From Herbaspirillum sp. RV1423 (lineage in GTDB: Bacteria; Pseudomonadota; Gammaproteobacteria; Burkholderiales; Burkholderiaceae_D): 46,218 nucleotides of DNA. The notes beneath the pieces are model-generated. The model was not told the origin of the DNA and did no database searches. It saw only the letters and a list, made by a program, of their open reading frames with translations. Where the stretch lies: the NCBI RefSeq assembly GCF_000577615.1, contig NZ_CBXX010000056.1, positions 1-46,218 of the forward strand, given 5' to 3'. Both the position numbers and the translations under genes were made by a program. Below, piece after piece: positions 1 through 9,162 of the stretch (position 1 is its first letter; every line of letters begins with the position of its first letter).

Positions 1-2549
1 AGTTTCACCTTGGCAGCCACTGCGGTGCGCAGGTCGGCAACGACGGAAGCCAAATCCCGATCCCGGACATCGACGTAGATCCAGCCACTCGGTCGCGCAT
101 TCTCGCTCTTGAGCATTGGAGGGCCGTCACTGATCTTCAGCTTTGCGACGGTTCCCAGCGTGATCTGCTGGCCGCTGCCGGTCAGGATCGGCAAGTCGCG
201 CAGCTTCTCCAACGAATCCCGAGTTTCCCTCGGATAGCGAACGCTGATCGGGTAACGCGCCAGCCCCTCGACCGTCTCGCCTACGTTCTCGCCGCCGATT
301 GCCGAAGACACGATACTTTGCACGTCGGCGATATTGAGCCCGTAGTTGGCGGCCGCAAGCCGATCGATGTCGACGTCCACGTAACGTCCGCCGCTGAGAC
401 GCTCTGCAAGTGCAGAACTCACCCCAGGGACAAGCTTGGCAACCTGTTCGATTTCTTGCGCCGTCTTATCGATGTCTGCCAGGCTGGTTCCGGACACTTT
501 GACGCCAATCGGGCTCTTAATCCCGGTGGCTAGCATATCCAGTCGATTGCGGATGGGCGGCACCCAGATATTCGATAAGCCTGGCACTTTCACGACACGG
601 TCGAGTTCATCGATCAATTTCGCCGGTGTCATGCCGGAGCGCCATTGATCGCGTGGTTTGAACTGGATGGTGGTTTCGAACATTTCCAGTGGCGCCGGAT
701 CGGTCGCGCTCTCGGCCCGGCCGGCCTTACCGAAAACGCTGGCGACTTCCGGGACGGTCTTGATCAGGCGATCAGTTTGTTGCAGCAGTTCCGCAGCCTT
801 GGACGCAGACAAACCGGGTAATGCTGACGGCATGTAAAGCAAGTCGCCCTCATCCATCTGCGGCAGAAACTCGCCGCCCAGTCGGCTGATCGGCCATAGC
901 GTCGTCAGCAAGGCCAGTCCGGCAATGACCAACGTCGTTTTCGGGCGATGCAGGACGGCCTCCAATAAAGGTCGATAGCAACGAATCAGCCAGCGGTTCA
1001 ACGGATTGCTGTTTTCCGAGGGGATGTTCCCGCGGATCATGTAGCCCATCAGGATAGGAATCAGCGTCACGGACAAGCCTGCGGCGCCGGCCATGGCATA
1101 GGTCTTGGTGAACGCCAACGGCCCGAACAGGCGTCCCTCCTGTGCTTCCAGCGTAAACACCGGGATGAACGACAAGGTAATGATCAGCAGGCAAAAGAAC
1201 AAGGTCGGCCCAACCTCGGCCGCCGCCTCGCCGATTACGCGCCAATGGGTGTCCCCTTGAAGAGATTGCCCCGGATGTTCGTGCTTCCAGGCTTCGATAT
1301 GCTTATGAGCATTCTCGATCATGACGACTGCGGCATCGACCATGGCGCCGATGGCGATGGCAATACCGCCCAGCGACATGATGTTGGCGTTGACGCCCTG
1401 GTAGCGCATCACGATGAAGGCAATCATGACGCCGAGCGGCAAGGAAACGATCGCCACCAGCGCCGAGCGCAGATGCCACAGGAACAGGCCGCACACCACC
1501 GCGACGACGATGAACTCCTCTAGCAGCTTGTGCGACAAGTTGTCGATGGCCCGGTCGATCAATTGACTGCGGTCGTAGACAGGAACGACCTCGACACCCG
1601 ATGGAAGACTCTTCTTGAGTTCTTCCAGTTTGGTTTTGACCGCGGCAATGGTGTCGCGCGCATTCTTCCCGGAGCGCAGGATGACGACGCCGCCGACGGT
1701 TTCCCCCTGGCCGTTGAGCTCGGCAATACCGCGCCGCATCTCCGGCCCCAGCTGGATGGTCGCCACGTCACCCAACTTGACCGGGACGCTGTTTTGTCCC
1801 GTCGCCAACGGGATATTGCGGAAGTCCGCCAGCGTCTTCAGATAGCCGGAAGCTCGCACCATGTATTCGGTTTCCGCCATCTCCAGCACCGAACCGCCGG
1901 TTTCCTGGTTGGCTTTTCTGATGGCGTCGACGACTTTGTCTTGCGTGATGCGGTAGGCAGCCAGTTTCACCGGATCGAGCACGATCTGGTATTGCTTGAC
2001 CATCCCGCCGACCGTCGCAACTTCGGCCACATTGGGCAAGCTCTTGAGCTCATATTTCAGGAACCAGTCCTGCAGGCTGCGCAGCTGCGCCAGGTCGTGT
2101 TGCCCCGTCTTGTCGACCAAAGCGTACTCGTAGATCCAGCCGACCCCAGTGGCGTCCGGCCCCAACGACGCCTTGGCCGAAGCCGGAAGGCGTCCCTGCA
2201 CCTGGTTGAGGTACTCCAGTACCCGGGAGCGAGCCCAGTACATGTCGGTGCCGTCTTCAAACAGGACATAGACGAAGGAATCGCCAAAGAAGGAATAGCC
2301 GCGTACCGTCTTCGCTCCCGGCACCGACAGCATAGTGGTCGCCAGCGGATAGGTCACCTGGTTCTCAACGATCTGCGGCGCCTGGCCGGCATAGCTGGTG
2401 CGGATAATGACCTGGACATCGGACAGATCCGGCAAAGCATCCACCGGTGTCGTCTTAAGCGCCCAGACACCCCATGCCCCGAGGAACAGGACGGTGAGCA
2501 AGACCAGAAAACGGCTCGCAATCGACCATTTGATGAGTTTCTCTATCAT
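1..2549 (-). CDS. cusA: CusA-type heavy-metal RND efflux pump, partial (3' end outside window)
   Basis: Inner-membrane proton-driven pump of a CusCBA tripartite system that would export Cu(I)/Ag(I) from periplasm or cytoplasm through CusB and CusC. About 849 codons are visible, out of roughly 1050 in the family, so the C-terminal membrane half is lost at the window edge. The start MIEKLIKWS is followed by the first transmembrane helix and the RND N-terminal motif TPVDALPDLSDVQV. The TM4 region contains GAMVDAAVVMIENAHKH, the monovalent-metal (HME4) type signature. Its ATG overlaps the stop of the preceding adaptor gene by 4 bases, so translation is probably coupled. It is a close paralogue of the complete copy at 27462-30620. 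Confidence 0.95.
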   Translation of the reverse strand, partial: MIEKLIKWSIASRFLVLLTVLFLGAWGVWALKTTPVDALPDLSDVQVIIRTSYAGQAPQIVENQVTYPLATTMLSVPGAKTVRGYSFFGDSFVYVLFEDGTDMYWARSRVLEYLNQVQGRLPASAKASLGPDATGVGWIYEYALVDKTGQHDLAQLRSLQDWFLKYELKSLPNVAEVATVGGMVKQYQIVLDPVKLAAYRITQDKVVDAIRKANQETGGSVLEMAETEYMVRASGYLKTLADFRNIPLATGQNSVPVKLGDVATIQLGPEMRRGIAELNGQGETVGGVVILRSGKNARDTIAAVKTKLEELKKSLPSGVEVVPVYDRSQLIDRAIDNLSHKLLEEFIVVAVVCGLFLWHLRSALVAIVSLPLGVMIAFIVMRYQGVNANIMSLGGIAIAIGAMVDAAVVMIENAHKHIEAWKHEHPGQSLQGDTHWRVIGEAAAEVGPTLFFCLLIITLSFIPVFTLEAQEGRLFGPLAFTKTYAMAGAAGLSVTLIPILMGYMIRGNIPSENSNPLNRWLIRCYRPLLEAVLHRPKTTLVIAGLALLTTLWPISRLGGEFLPQMDEGDLLYMPSALPGLSASKAAELLQQTDRLIKTVPEVASVFGKAGRAESATDPAPLEMFETTIQFKPRDQWRSGMTPAKLIDELDRVVKVPGLSNIWVPPIRNRLDMLATGIKSPIGVKVSGTSLADIDKTAQEIEQVAKLVPGVSSALAERLSGGRYVDVDIDRLAAANYGLNIADVQSIVSSAIGGENVGETVEGLARYPISVRYPRETRDSLEKLRDLPILTGSGQQITLGTVAKLKISDGPPMLKSENARPSGWIYVDVRDRDLASVVADLRTAVAAKVK

Positions 2550-4030
2550 GGCGCGCTCCGATCCAGCTTCTCGATCACATAGTCGCCATTCTTCTCACTG
2601 AAACTGAAATGCACGCTGTCCCCGGCCTTGAGGCCTGATGCCATGTCGGGCTGAGCCAATTTGAATGTCATCGTCATCGGCCCCCAACCCAGCGTTTTGA
2701 CCGGACCATGCGAGAGCGTGATTTCGAGCCCCTTCAGCGATTCGATTTTCCCGGTTGTCTCATTGATTGCGGCCTGCGCTGTCGCAGCAGTGGAGGATGA
2801 CGATGTATTCAATCTCGCCAGCACGCCTTTAAGACTTGCTTCGGAATCGATCAGGAATTGCCCTGACGTGACAACCTGCTGCCCCTCGGTGACGCCACCC
2901 AGCACGATGCTCTTGCCGTCGGCTTCCTGGCCAAGTTGAACTTCGACCGGCTGATATCGCCCGTCACCCGTAGTGACCAGCAAGACATTGCGGGTACCGG
3001 TGCGAATGACCGCTTCAGACGGCACCAACAAGCCTGGTGCCGCTTTGCCTGCGTCCAAATTGATCTGGGCATACATACCAGGCTTTAACCTGCCGTCGCG
3101 ATTGGGTAATTCGATACGGACTCGAAGCGTGCGGCTGTCGGCATTCGTTTCAGGCAAAATGGCCAGGATCTTGCCAGTGAAGTTTTCACCTGGATATGCA
3201 GAAAAACGAGCTTCCAGCTTGCCGCCGACATTGATCTGTCCGGCTTGCGCTTCGGGAACGGCCGCTTCCAGCCATACGGAATCCAGGCCATTTATCTTGG
3301 CCAGAGGCGCGCCCGCTGTCACTGTCATTCCGCTTCTGATATCGAGCGTCTGAATCAGGCCTGCGATGGGAGCGACGATTGTCACCACGGTTTGAGGACG
3401 TCCGCTCTTTTCGACGCGGCTGATCAGATCACTGCTCATCCCGAGTAGTTGCAGACGCTCACGGGCGGCCTGAATTAATGCCGGATCGTTTGTTTTGATC
3501 ACCGCCAAGAATTCCGACTGGGCACCGGCCCATTCAGGAATCAGCAAATCAACCAGAGGAGCACCGCGTACAACGACATCGCCAGGAGCCCGTGCATACA
3601 CGCGCTCCACGAAGCCGCTGCTACGTGACTGAACGATCGCAACCTGGCGGTCATTCAGTTGCACGCTGGCGACGGCGTTCACCGTTGCCGATAAGTTGCC
3701 TCGCTCCACTTTCGCAGTACGCATTCCCAAATTCTGGACAATACCGGCATCGATCTTGACGCCGGCGCCATCTACCTGATCATCGGCGTATTTCGGCACC
3801 AGTTGCATGTCCATGAAAGGTGACTTACCCGGCTTGTCGAAGCGTTGACTCGGCATCATGGGGTCGTACCAATACAACGCCTTACGTTCCACTTGCGTAG
3901 TCGGGCCTGCAGTTTCGCTATGCATGGTTTGACCGCCCTTATTCTGTTGGGCAAGCCAATAACCGCCTGCGCTACTCACAGCAGCAACCGCAATCATCAG
4001 TACGGCAATTTGATAGGTATTTTTCTTCAT
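2546..4030 (-). CDS. cusB: CusB-type periplasmic adaptor with fused C-terminal CusF domain
   Basis: Membrane-fusion protein linking the RND pump to the outer-membrane channel, 494 aa. Residues 1-28 are an N-terminal membrane anchor. A heavy-metal-binding segment follows (YWYDPMMPSQRFDKPGKS, about 53-70), in which the usual cysteine is replaced by tyrosine and Met residues dominate. The barrel-sandwich and beta-barrel adaptor domains occupy the middle. The last ~75 residues form a CusF-like metallochaperone domain with the ligand pattern H-x7-W-x2-M-x-M (SHGPVKTLGWGPMTM). A GGAG-type ribosome site precedes the ATG. The gene overlaps cusC by 4 bases upstream and cusA by 4 bases downstream. CusB and CusF are separate proteins in E. 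coli; here the chaperone is tethered to the adaptor. Confidence 0.94.
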   Translation of the reverse strand: MKKNTYQIAVLMIAVAAVSSAGGYWLAQQNKGGQTMHSETAGPTTQVERKALYWYDPMMPSQRFDKPGKSPFMDMQLVPKYADDQVDGAGVKIDAGIVQNLGMRTAKVERGNLSATVNAVASVQLNDRQVAIVQSRSSGFVERVYARAPGDVVVRGAPLVDLLIPEWAGAQSEFLAVIKTNDPALIQAARERLQLLGMSSDLISRVEKSGRPQTVVTIVAPIAGLIQTLDIRSGMTVTAGAPLAKINGLDSVWLEAAVPEAQAGQINVGGKLEARFSAYPGENFTGKILAILPETNADSRTLRVRIELPNRDGRLKPGMYAQINLDAGKAAPGLLVPSEAVIRTGTRNVLLVTTGDGRYQPVEVQLGQEADGKSIVLGGVTEGQQVVTSGQFLIDSEASLKGVLARLNTSSSSTAATAQAAINETTGKIESLKGLEITLSHGPVKTLGWGPMTMTFKLAQPDMASGLKAGDSVHFSFSEKNGDYVIEKLDRSAP

Positions 4031-5271
4031 TGCAGGTCTTCTCCGTAAGCAAAATAGAGCTGCGCGGCCATCGCCGTACGCTGAGCTTCTATATCGATGA
4101 TTTTTAAACGTTGATCGACGATTTCGCGGCGTGCAGTCAATACCGTCGTCAAGTCGCTCTTACCCGAGCGGTAGCCTGCGTACTGGAGATCGACCTTTTG
4201 CTGTGCCAGAGGCAAGGCGGTCTGATTGGCGCGCTCCAGTTGGCGGGTCAACGTCTGGTAGTCGGCAAGATCGTTTTCCAGTTCGTTGGTGTGATCGCGC
4301 AGCATGGCTTCACGGTCGGCATCGATCCGATACAACTCCTGCTGTTTAGCGGCAATACGGGGATCCTGTCGGGTTGAAGGGGAGACAGGAATCTCAAACG
4401 TGAACTGGACCGAGACCATGTTGCCGAACCGCGCATCGCGTCGCTGATAGGCAAGCTCGACACCCCAGTCCGACTTTTTCATGGCTTGCGCTTCCCGGAC
4501 CTCGGCTTCTGCCTTGCGTGTTTCGGCGGCAAAGGCTTGCAGTTCCGGATGCCGATGCAAATGCTCCCGCAGATGATTCGCGTCGATGCTCAGGGCGGGC
4601 AAGGCATCCACCAGCGGCTCATCCGCCTCGCCGCCGACGTAACGACGTAAGCCAGCCTTCGCTTTGACCAGGTCGCGAATCAGATCGTCGCGACGGTCGG
4701 CAAGCTGCACCGCCTCCTGTTTCGGCATGACGCTATCGGCAATCTGCGTACGACCGGAGGCGATTTGGGCACGTACTGCCTCTGCCCAGAGCTGATTCTC
4801 CTTGTCCAGGTTGTCGAACAAAGCGATCTTGCGCTCCAAGTAGTATCGATTGAGCCATGCCAAGGCAGTCGCCCGGCGCAATTTCAGACGCTCGACCTGC
4901 CGTTGTGCTTCGGCTGTTTCGATTGAAGCTTCAGCAACAGCAACGCGGGCTTGGCGTTTCGACGCATTGGGAAACTCCTGCATGACGCCAATCTTTTGCA
5001 TCGTCATTGAGTCGGCATTGAGCCGGCCCCGATCCGGACCGGACACGGGATAGTTGTCGATCCCGGTGAAAATCTTTGGATCAGGCAAAGCGCCGGCGGA
5101 TATCGCAGACGATTGAGCCGCCTGGATTTGTGCCCTGTTAGAGGCGAGATTGGGGGACTGGCGTTCGGCAATGTCGAGCGCCGCGTTAAAAGACAAGGGA
5201 CCAGCTTGGGCAAGGCCGGACATCCCTGCGAGCAAAGCAAGCAAGGTACTGGATATCCTGCGAAAGGACAT
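4027..5271 (-). CDS. cusC: CusC/CzcC-type outer-membrane efflux channel (TolC superfamily)
   Basis: Outer-membrane factor of the first Cus system, forming the exit duct for metal. The chosen start MSFRRISSTLLALLAG has GGAG nine bases upstream and begins with a Sec signal peptide ending near AQAG, giving 414 aa. An upstream in-frame ATG at 5304 would place 11 charged residues before the signal and is less likely. Two long heptad-rich alpha-helical hairpin regions typical of OEP repeats are seen (for example the ERQSPNLASNRAQIQAAQSS region and the ANQTALPLAQQKVDLQYAGY region). No lipobox cysteine is present. It is homologous to 32194-33531. Family members differ in metal range, so Cu/Ag is inferred from the cusA and cusB partners. 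Confidence 0.9.
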   Translation of the reverse strand: MSFRRISSTLLALLAGMSGLAQAGPLSFNAALDIAERQSPNLASNRAQIQAAQSSAISAGALPDPKIFTGIDNYPVSGPDRGRLNADSMTMQKIGVMQEFPNASKRQARVAVAEASIETAEAQRQVERLKLRRATALAWLNRYYLERKIALFDNLDKENQLWAEAVRAQIASGRTQIADSVMPKQEAVQLADRRDDLIRDLVKAKAGLRRYVGGEADEPLVDALPALSIDANHLREHLHRHPELQAFAAETRKAEAEVREAQAMKKSDWGVELAYQRRDARFGNMVSVQFTFEIPVSPSTRQDPRIAAKQQELYRIDADREAMLRDHTNELENDLADYQTLTRQLERANQTALPLAQQKVDLQYAGYRSGKSDLTTVLTARREIVDQRLKIIDIEAQRTAMAAQLYFAYGEDLQ

Positions 5272-5361
5272 ATTGTTCACTCCATAGCGTGACTGCGCGT
5301 ACAAAAGCGCGCAAACAGTCGCCCGGCAGCTAGGCCGGACGCATCAACGAATCAATGAGAT

Positions 5362-5730
5362 TTAGAGTGAACGAGGGGGACGCCACAACCCGGATGGGTC
5401 ATGAGAAGGCAGAAATGACTCAGGCAACAGTGAAACGGTGTCGATCAGCGGAAGGATCAATGGATTGATGTCGACGGAAGATGTCGTCGATGGGAAAACC
5501 TGGCAAATCTTGCAGGCGTCGCCCATTTTGCACGGCGCCGTCGATTTGGATGACTTATCGGTGTCCGACATATTCATCACACAAGGCTCATCTGCGGCGT
5601 TCGCGGATGTCGCCATTTCCATAGACGCAGAATTTGTGCGCATCATTTCGACCATGCGTACCGCTGCCAGTCCCTCAAGGGGAATGGCAATGGCTAACAA
5701 CAGGATCAGAAATGTACGCAGCATTTTCAT
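5362..5730 (-). CDS. Small CzcI-like periplasmic Met/Cys-rich protein
   Basis: A 122-aa protein with a hydrophobic signal segment (FLILLLAIAIPLEGLAA), then a Met- and Cys-rich stretch (MVEMMRTNSASMEM, PCVMNMS, PCKMGDACKIC) that could bind metal in the periplasm. It ends in GLWRPPRSL. A similar C-terminal GL-x-RPP-[RH]-S tail occurs in the protein at 21305-21718 and is reminiscent of CzcI-type proteins that head czc-like operons. It is the first gene of the cus operon, about 90 bases before cusC. A perfect TATAAT lies seven bases before the ATG, so the transcript may be leaderless. The role is inferred as metal sensing or buffering; no enzymatic domain is visible. Confidence 0.7.
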   Translation of the reverse strand: MKMLRTFLILLLAIAIPLEGLAAVRMVEMMRTNSASMEMATSANAADEPCVMNMSDTDKSSKSTAPCKMGDACKICQVFPSTTSSVDINPLILPLIDTVSLLPESFLPSHDPSGLWRPPRSL

Positions 5731-5737
5731 GGGTTGG

Positions 5738-5766
5738 ATTATAGACGATGTTTTATCAGCCGATAT
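5738..5766 (-). promoter_or_regulatory. Candidate promoter of first cus operon, possibly leaderless
   Basis: On the minus strand TATAAT (5743 to 5738) sits only seven bases before the ATG at 5730, so RNA would start at or next to the start codon. The -35 region (around ATATCG, 17-base spacing) is poor, which suggests an activator. No CopR-type box or CueR dyad was seen here. Confidence 0.5.
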
Positions 5767-5790
5767 TGGAGCCTAAAAACATGCCATCTT

Positions 5791-6624
5791 CTATTGCTCA
5801 TTCTTCAAGCATTGCGCAATATGTTCAGGGAGCGAAGGAAGATTTTCTGTTTTGAGCTTTTCGTTGTGAACAGCGATCTCTCCTATCGTTAGTTTTCCTT
5901 TGAAGTAAGCAGTGGCAGCCTGGGCAAGGCTATCTCGCGTATCAAGATATAGCTGTTCATCGTTGATTCGTATAAGTATAGCCAGAAGGGCATCACGAGC
6001 TTTAGCTGTCAACCGGGGCCCGATAGCATCGGCATCCACCTGCCAGGAGGCTCCCGGCTCAATGTTCTCGATTTTGTTTTGTAGTGCCTCTGATGTCTCT
6101 ATATAGAAGGTATGGGCGTTGGCTAAATCTTTATACGCGCGCTCAAGAACCTGCATTTTTGTGAATGCTACTTGTCCCTCTGGATGTGCCAATAGGAACT
6201 GCAGCGTTTTTAGGTCAGGAAGGCTATTGGAACTAAAGGTGAAGATGAGCGGCTTAGCATAGGCCCAGATTGGGGCGGGGCCATCAGGCCATCGGCTGTG
6301 TTTCTGATGAAGACTTGCCGTTTCATATCTAATGACGTACCGATAATTGGTGAAGTCATCATACATAGCTCGAATAGAGAACGCTGCTGTTCGGGCGGCG
6401 CTTTTTTCTTCCTCAGTTTTGCGCTCTTTATGTACGTAATCGTTCACTATAAATGCTAGGCCGGCACCAACAAATGGTCCCAAGACGACTTTGCAAAACT
6501 CCCAAAAGAACCCCACTATGCTCGAATCCGCATTCGTTCGCCAAAGCGATATCGCCGCGATTGACGCCACGAATATCCAGAGAGCAGCAACGATTTTAGA
6601 GCCGATCAAAAGCCATGACTTCAT
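5791..6624 (-). CDS. Unknown membrane-anchored protein
   Basis: A 277-aa protein of unknown function. The start MKSWLLIGSK is chosen because AGGAGAAGG stands just before it; an upstream ATG at 6759 would add 45 residues rich in basic amino acids with no ribosome site. Two transmembrane helices lie near the N-terminus (about 5-28 and 40-62, the second ending GAGLAFIVNDYVH). A charged, mostly alpha-helical cytoplasmic region of about 210 residues follows. It is transcribed divergently from the DUF4238-like gene, with 210 bases between starts. Neither gene has an evident link to metal resistance. It resembles unknown two-helix proteins in variable regions; I do not recognise a named domain. Confidence 0.7.
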   Translation of the reverse strand: MKSWLLIGSKIVAALWIFVASIAAISLWRTNADSSIVGFFWEFCKVVLGPFVGAGLAFIVNDYVHKERKTEEEKSAARTAAFSIRAMYDDFTNYRYVIRYETASLHQKHSRWPDGPAPIWAYAKPLIFTFSSNSLPDLKTLQFLLAHPEGQVAFTKMQVLERAYKDLANAHTFYIETSEALQNKIENIEPGASWQVDADAIGPRLTAKARDALLAILIRINDEQLYLDTRDSLAQAATAYFKGKLTIGEIAVHNEKLKTENLPSLPEHIAQCLKNEQ

Positions 6625-6834
6625 TCCTTCTCCTGGATAAGATTTTTTTCTATTGTAGCGGTACCTCTTCCTTTGCACACCACTACGTTCTTGGGTTCGC
6701 AACATAACCGCTGACACATGTGTGATGTTCATATCAGTGCGGCTACTCATAGCTGACACGCTACTTATGCCTATAGATTGCCAGGAAGCTTATAAAATGA
6801 GACAGAGAGTCCACATTCAACGGAAGGGCGGCCT

Positions 6835-7836
6835 ATGTTACCGAAACACCTCGAAGCCAAAAAGCGGCATCACTACGTTTGGGCGGAGTATCTGACACGC
6901 TGGGGTAACGGCACGAAGAATGTTTTTTACACCACGAAGACTGGGAAGATTGCCTGGGACAGTGTGCGTGCCATCGTCGCCGATGATTATTTCTATAAAA
7001 CCACCACACTTACCGACAGACATGTTGAGATCATTAAAGGATTCTCCCGGCCAGGCAACAGCCGGCTTCATCAGCAGAACATGTCATTCCTTGATGACTT
7101 TCTACGGATACAGCAAGCTGAGGCTCTTTATCTTAAGTCAGGTATTAAAAATTCGGAAATTGAACTTAGCCTTCACGTCATGAGTTGCAACGCACTAGAA
7201 AATCTCCACGCGGCTCATGAGAGATCAGCGAGTCCAGTGTTGACCGAGCTGGCCGGTGAGAACCTCGATGTGCTTCAGGATCAACAGCGCATGATCCAGT
7301 TCATGATGTTTTTAGGTCATCAGATTTCTCGTACAAAAACTTGGCGAGATAGCCTCATCAAGGTTTTATTTCGGCGCACCCCACTCGAAATTGAGGTAGC
7401 AGACGCAATGGAGCATGCATGGTGGTTTTTGAGCTACATGTACGGGACGAAGTTGGGATTTAGCCTGTATACAGATCGTCACAACGCTAGACATGCATTG
7501 CTAATAAATGACACCACGGTACCTTTCATTACGTCCGACCAACCTATAGTCAATGTCCACTCGTGTGTTTCAGAGACTGAATTCGGCGCCCCTGAGCATG
7601 CCGACTTCTACTACCCAATCTCTCCGAGAATCGCCTACATCGTATGCGATTCTAAAAGGTTCGCCTCTGGTAAGAGTCAGGTTGATGAAGCTACAGTTCT
7701 GGAATTTAATTCCAAAGTTGCGGCGCAAGCCATGCGGCACATCATCGGTGATACTGAGGAGGTTATTCGTTTCTTCAAAAGTCATATTGGACGACGCTAT
7801 CGAAAAGTTTCCGTCGATCGTGCCGTGCCGACCTAG
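6835..7836 (+). CDS. DUF4238-like protein of unknown function
   Basis: A 333-aa soluble protein. The N-terminal KKRHHYVWAEYLTRW and the later FITSDQPIVNV (about 232-242) are the two recognisable blocks of DUF4238 proteins, a family of unknown biochemical function found scattered through accessory genomes. The rest is helical with no membrane segment. GGAAGGG lies a few bases before the ATG, supporting the start. Its sequence composition is more AT-rich than the metal genes, which fits separate acquisition. With the divergent membrane protein it could form a two-gene accessory system, but that is only positional inference. Confidence 0.75.
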   Translation: MLPKHLEAKKRHHYVWAEYLTRWGNGTKNVFYTTKTGKIAWDSVRAIVADDYFYKTTTLTDRHVEIIKGFSRPGNSRLHQQNMSFLDDFLRIQQAEALYLKSGIKNSEIELSLHVMSCNALENLHAAHERSASPVLTELAGENLDVLQDQQRMIQFMMFLGHQISRTKTWRDSLIKVLFRRTPLEIEVADAMEHAWWFLSYMYGTKLGFSLYTDRHNARHALLINDTTVPFITSDQPIVNVHSCVSETEFGAPEHADFYYPISPRIAYIVCDSKRFASGKSQVDEATVLEFNSKVAAQAMRHIIGDTEEVIRFFKSHIGRRYRKVSVDRAVPT

Positions 7837-8018
7837 CTACCCGTATCGCCATATCGGTATTCCCAGGGCGATCCAAATCCGATCATGCAAATCATGTCTT
7901 CTGGAGTGAGCGCCTCGGGCTGGACCAAGGCCAGACGACGCCGACCGTTCTCAAGAGGTCGGATACCCTAAAGTAAGTTTGGTCACGTCGTTAAAGAGGA
8001 GCGATATGACCGTTGTCG
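7837..8018. other. Intergenic junction with truncated start-of-gene scar
   Basis: No gene of normal length. A good ribosome site (AGAGGAG) precedes an ATG at 8006 that reads only ten codons before a TGA at 8038, running into the 3' end of arsH on the other strand. This looks like the first codons of a gene cut off at a junction. No transposon terminal repeat was recognised. Confidence 0.35.
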
Positions 8019-8741
8019 TCAAATTGAACGCATATTGACGCGTTTAGCGAGTTCTTCTGCAGACTCCCGACGCTCGCTATAGCGGTCGACGAGGAAGGGA
8101 GAGACGTCACGAGTCAGTAGTGTGAACTTGAAGAGTTCCTCCATCACATCCACTACGCGCTCGTAGTACGGCGAAGGCTTCATGCGGCCGTCCTCTCCGA
8201 ATTCCAGATATGCCTTGGCAACAGAGGATTGATTCGGGATGGTGATCATCCGCATCCATCGACCAAGAACCCGCATTTGATTGACAGCGTTGAAGGACTG
8301 CGACCCGCCTGAGACTTCCATGACGGCTAGCGCTTTTCCCTGAGTCGGACGAACGGAGCCTTGCGTGAGCGGAATCCAATCGATTTGTGCCTTGAGGATG
8401 CCGGTCATGGCCCCGTGACGCTCTGGCGAGCACCACACCATCCCTTCGGACCACATGGCCAATTCGCGCAGATCCTGAACTTTCGGATGTGTTTCTGGCT
8501 CGCTGTCCGGCAGTGGCAAGCCACGCGGATCAAAGATTTTAACTTCACCACCCATTGCTTCGAGGAGGCGTGCAGCCTCCATCGTCAGCAGCCGACTGTA
8601 GGACCGCTCGCGTACCGAACCATACAGCAGCAAGAACCGTGGTGCGTGCGTCGAGCTGGCGACATTGGCGAAGTCCGTTGCCGTCGGCACTTTGAACAGG
8701 TCGCCGGCGATGTTAGGAAGGTCATTTAGCTGGTGCGACAC
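8019..8741 (-). CDS. arsH: ArsH, NADPH-dependent FMN reductase / organoarsenical oxidase
   Basis: A 240-aa flavoprotein of the ArsH branch of NADPH-dependent FMN reductases; characterised members oxidise trivalent organoarsenicals such as methylarsenite to less toxic pentavalent forms. The FMN phosphate-binding loop is LLLYGSVRERSYSRLLTMEA (about 37-56). Further flavodoxin-like blocks are WCSPERHGAMTGILKAQIDWIP and the VMEVSGGSQSFN region, both ArsH-type. The extended C-terminus (ELFKFTLLTRDVSPFLVDRYSER) is also characteristic. It is the last gene of the ars operon, and its start lies inside arsC (20-base overlap). Confidence 0.94.
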   Translation of the reverse strand: MSHQLNDLPNIAGDLFKVPTATDFANVASSTHAPRFLLLYGSVRERSYSRLLTMEAARLLEAMGGEVKIFDPRGLPLPDSEPETHPKVQDLRELAMWSEGMVWCSPERHGAMTGILKAQIDWIPLTQGSVRPTQGKALAVMEVSGGSQSFNAVNQMRVLGRWMRMITIPNQSSVAKAYLEFGEDGRMKPSPYYERVVDVMEELFKFTLLTRDVSPFLVDRYSERRESAEELAKRVNMRSI

Positions 8742-9153
8742 GTTGGCCCTCCGCGTTGATGACGACTTCGCCGTCTTCCTTAGTGAATGGTCCTTTTTGA
8801 GGATTCGGCAGGATATCCAGCACTGCCTCGGACGGACGGCACAGCAGCGTGCCCTTGGAAGTCACAACAAACGGGCGATTGATCAGGATCGGATTGGCGA
8901 GCATGGCATCGAGCAGTTGCTCATCCGTCAGCGCAGGATTGTCCAGGCCGAGCTCGGCATAAGGCGTGCCTTTTTGGCGAATCGCTTCGCGCACGGTCAA
9001 GCCAGCGTCCTTGATCAGTGCAATCAAAGTGTCGCGCGACGGCGGATGCTGAAGATACTCGATCACGGTCGGCTCTTCACCGCTGTTACGGATCAAAGCG
9101 AGCGTATTGCGGGACGTGCCGCAGGCCGGGTTGTGATAGATCGTGGTAGTCAT
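8722..9153 (-). CDS. arsC: Glutaredoxin-dependent arsenate reductase ArsC (ArsC/Spx family)
   Basis: A 143-aa cytoplasmic enzyme that reduces arsenate to arsenite using glutathione and glutaredoxin. The N-terminal TIYHNPACGTSRNTLALI places the catalytic Cys at position 11, equivalent to Cys12 of the plasmid R773 enzyme. The conserved PLL-type block appears as NPILINRPFVVTSKG (about 100-114) and carries the arginine of the substrate site. It is unrelated in fold to the second arsenate reductase at 11746-12258 in the same operon. It lies nine bases after the MFS gene and overlaps arsH by 20 bases. Confidence 0.94.
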   Translation of the reverse strand: MTTTIYHNPACGTSRNTLALIRNSGEEPTVIEYLQHPPSRDTLIALIKDAGLTVREAIRQKGTPYAELGLDNPALTDEQLLDAMLANPILINRPFVVTSKGTLLCRPSEAVLDILPNPQKGPFTKEDGEVVINAEGQRVAPAK

Positions 9154-9162
9154 GACGTTTTC

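Noticed and set aside
1530..2582. 350-aa plus-strand frame
   Set aside because: Antisense to cusA; composition is that of a shadow frame (His/Arg/Gln-rich) with no domain.
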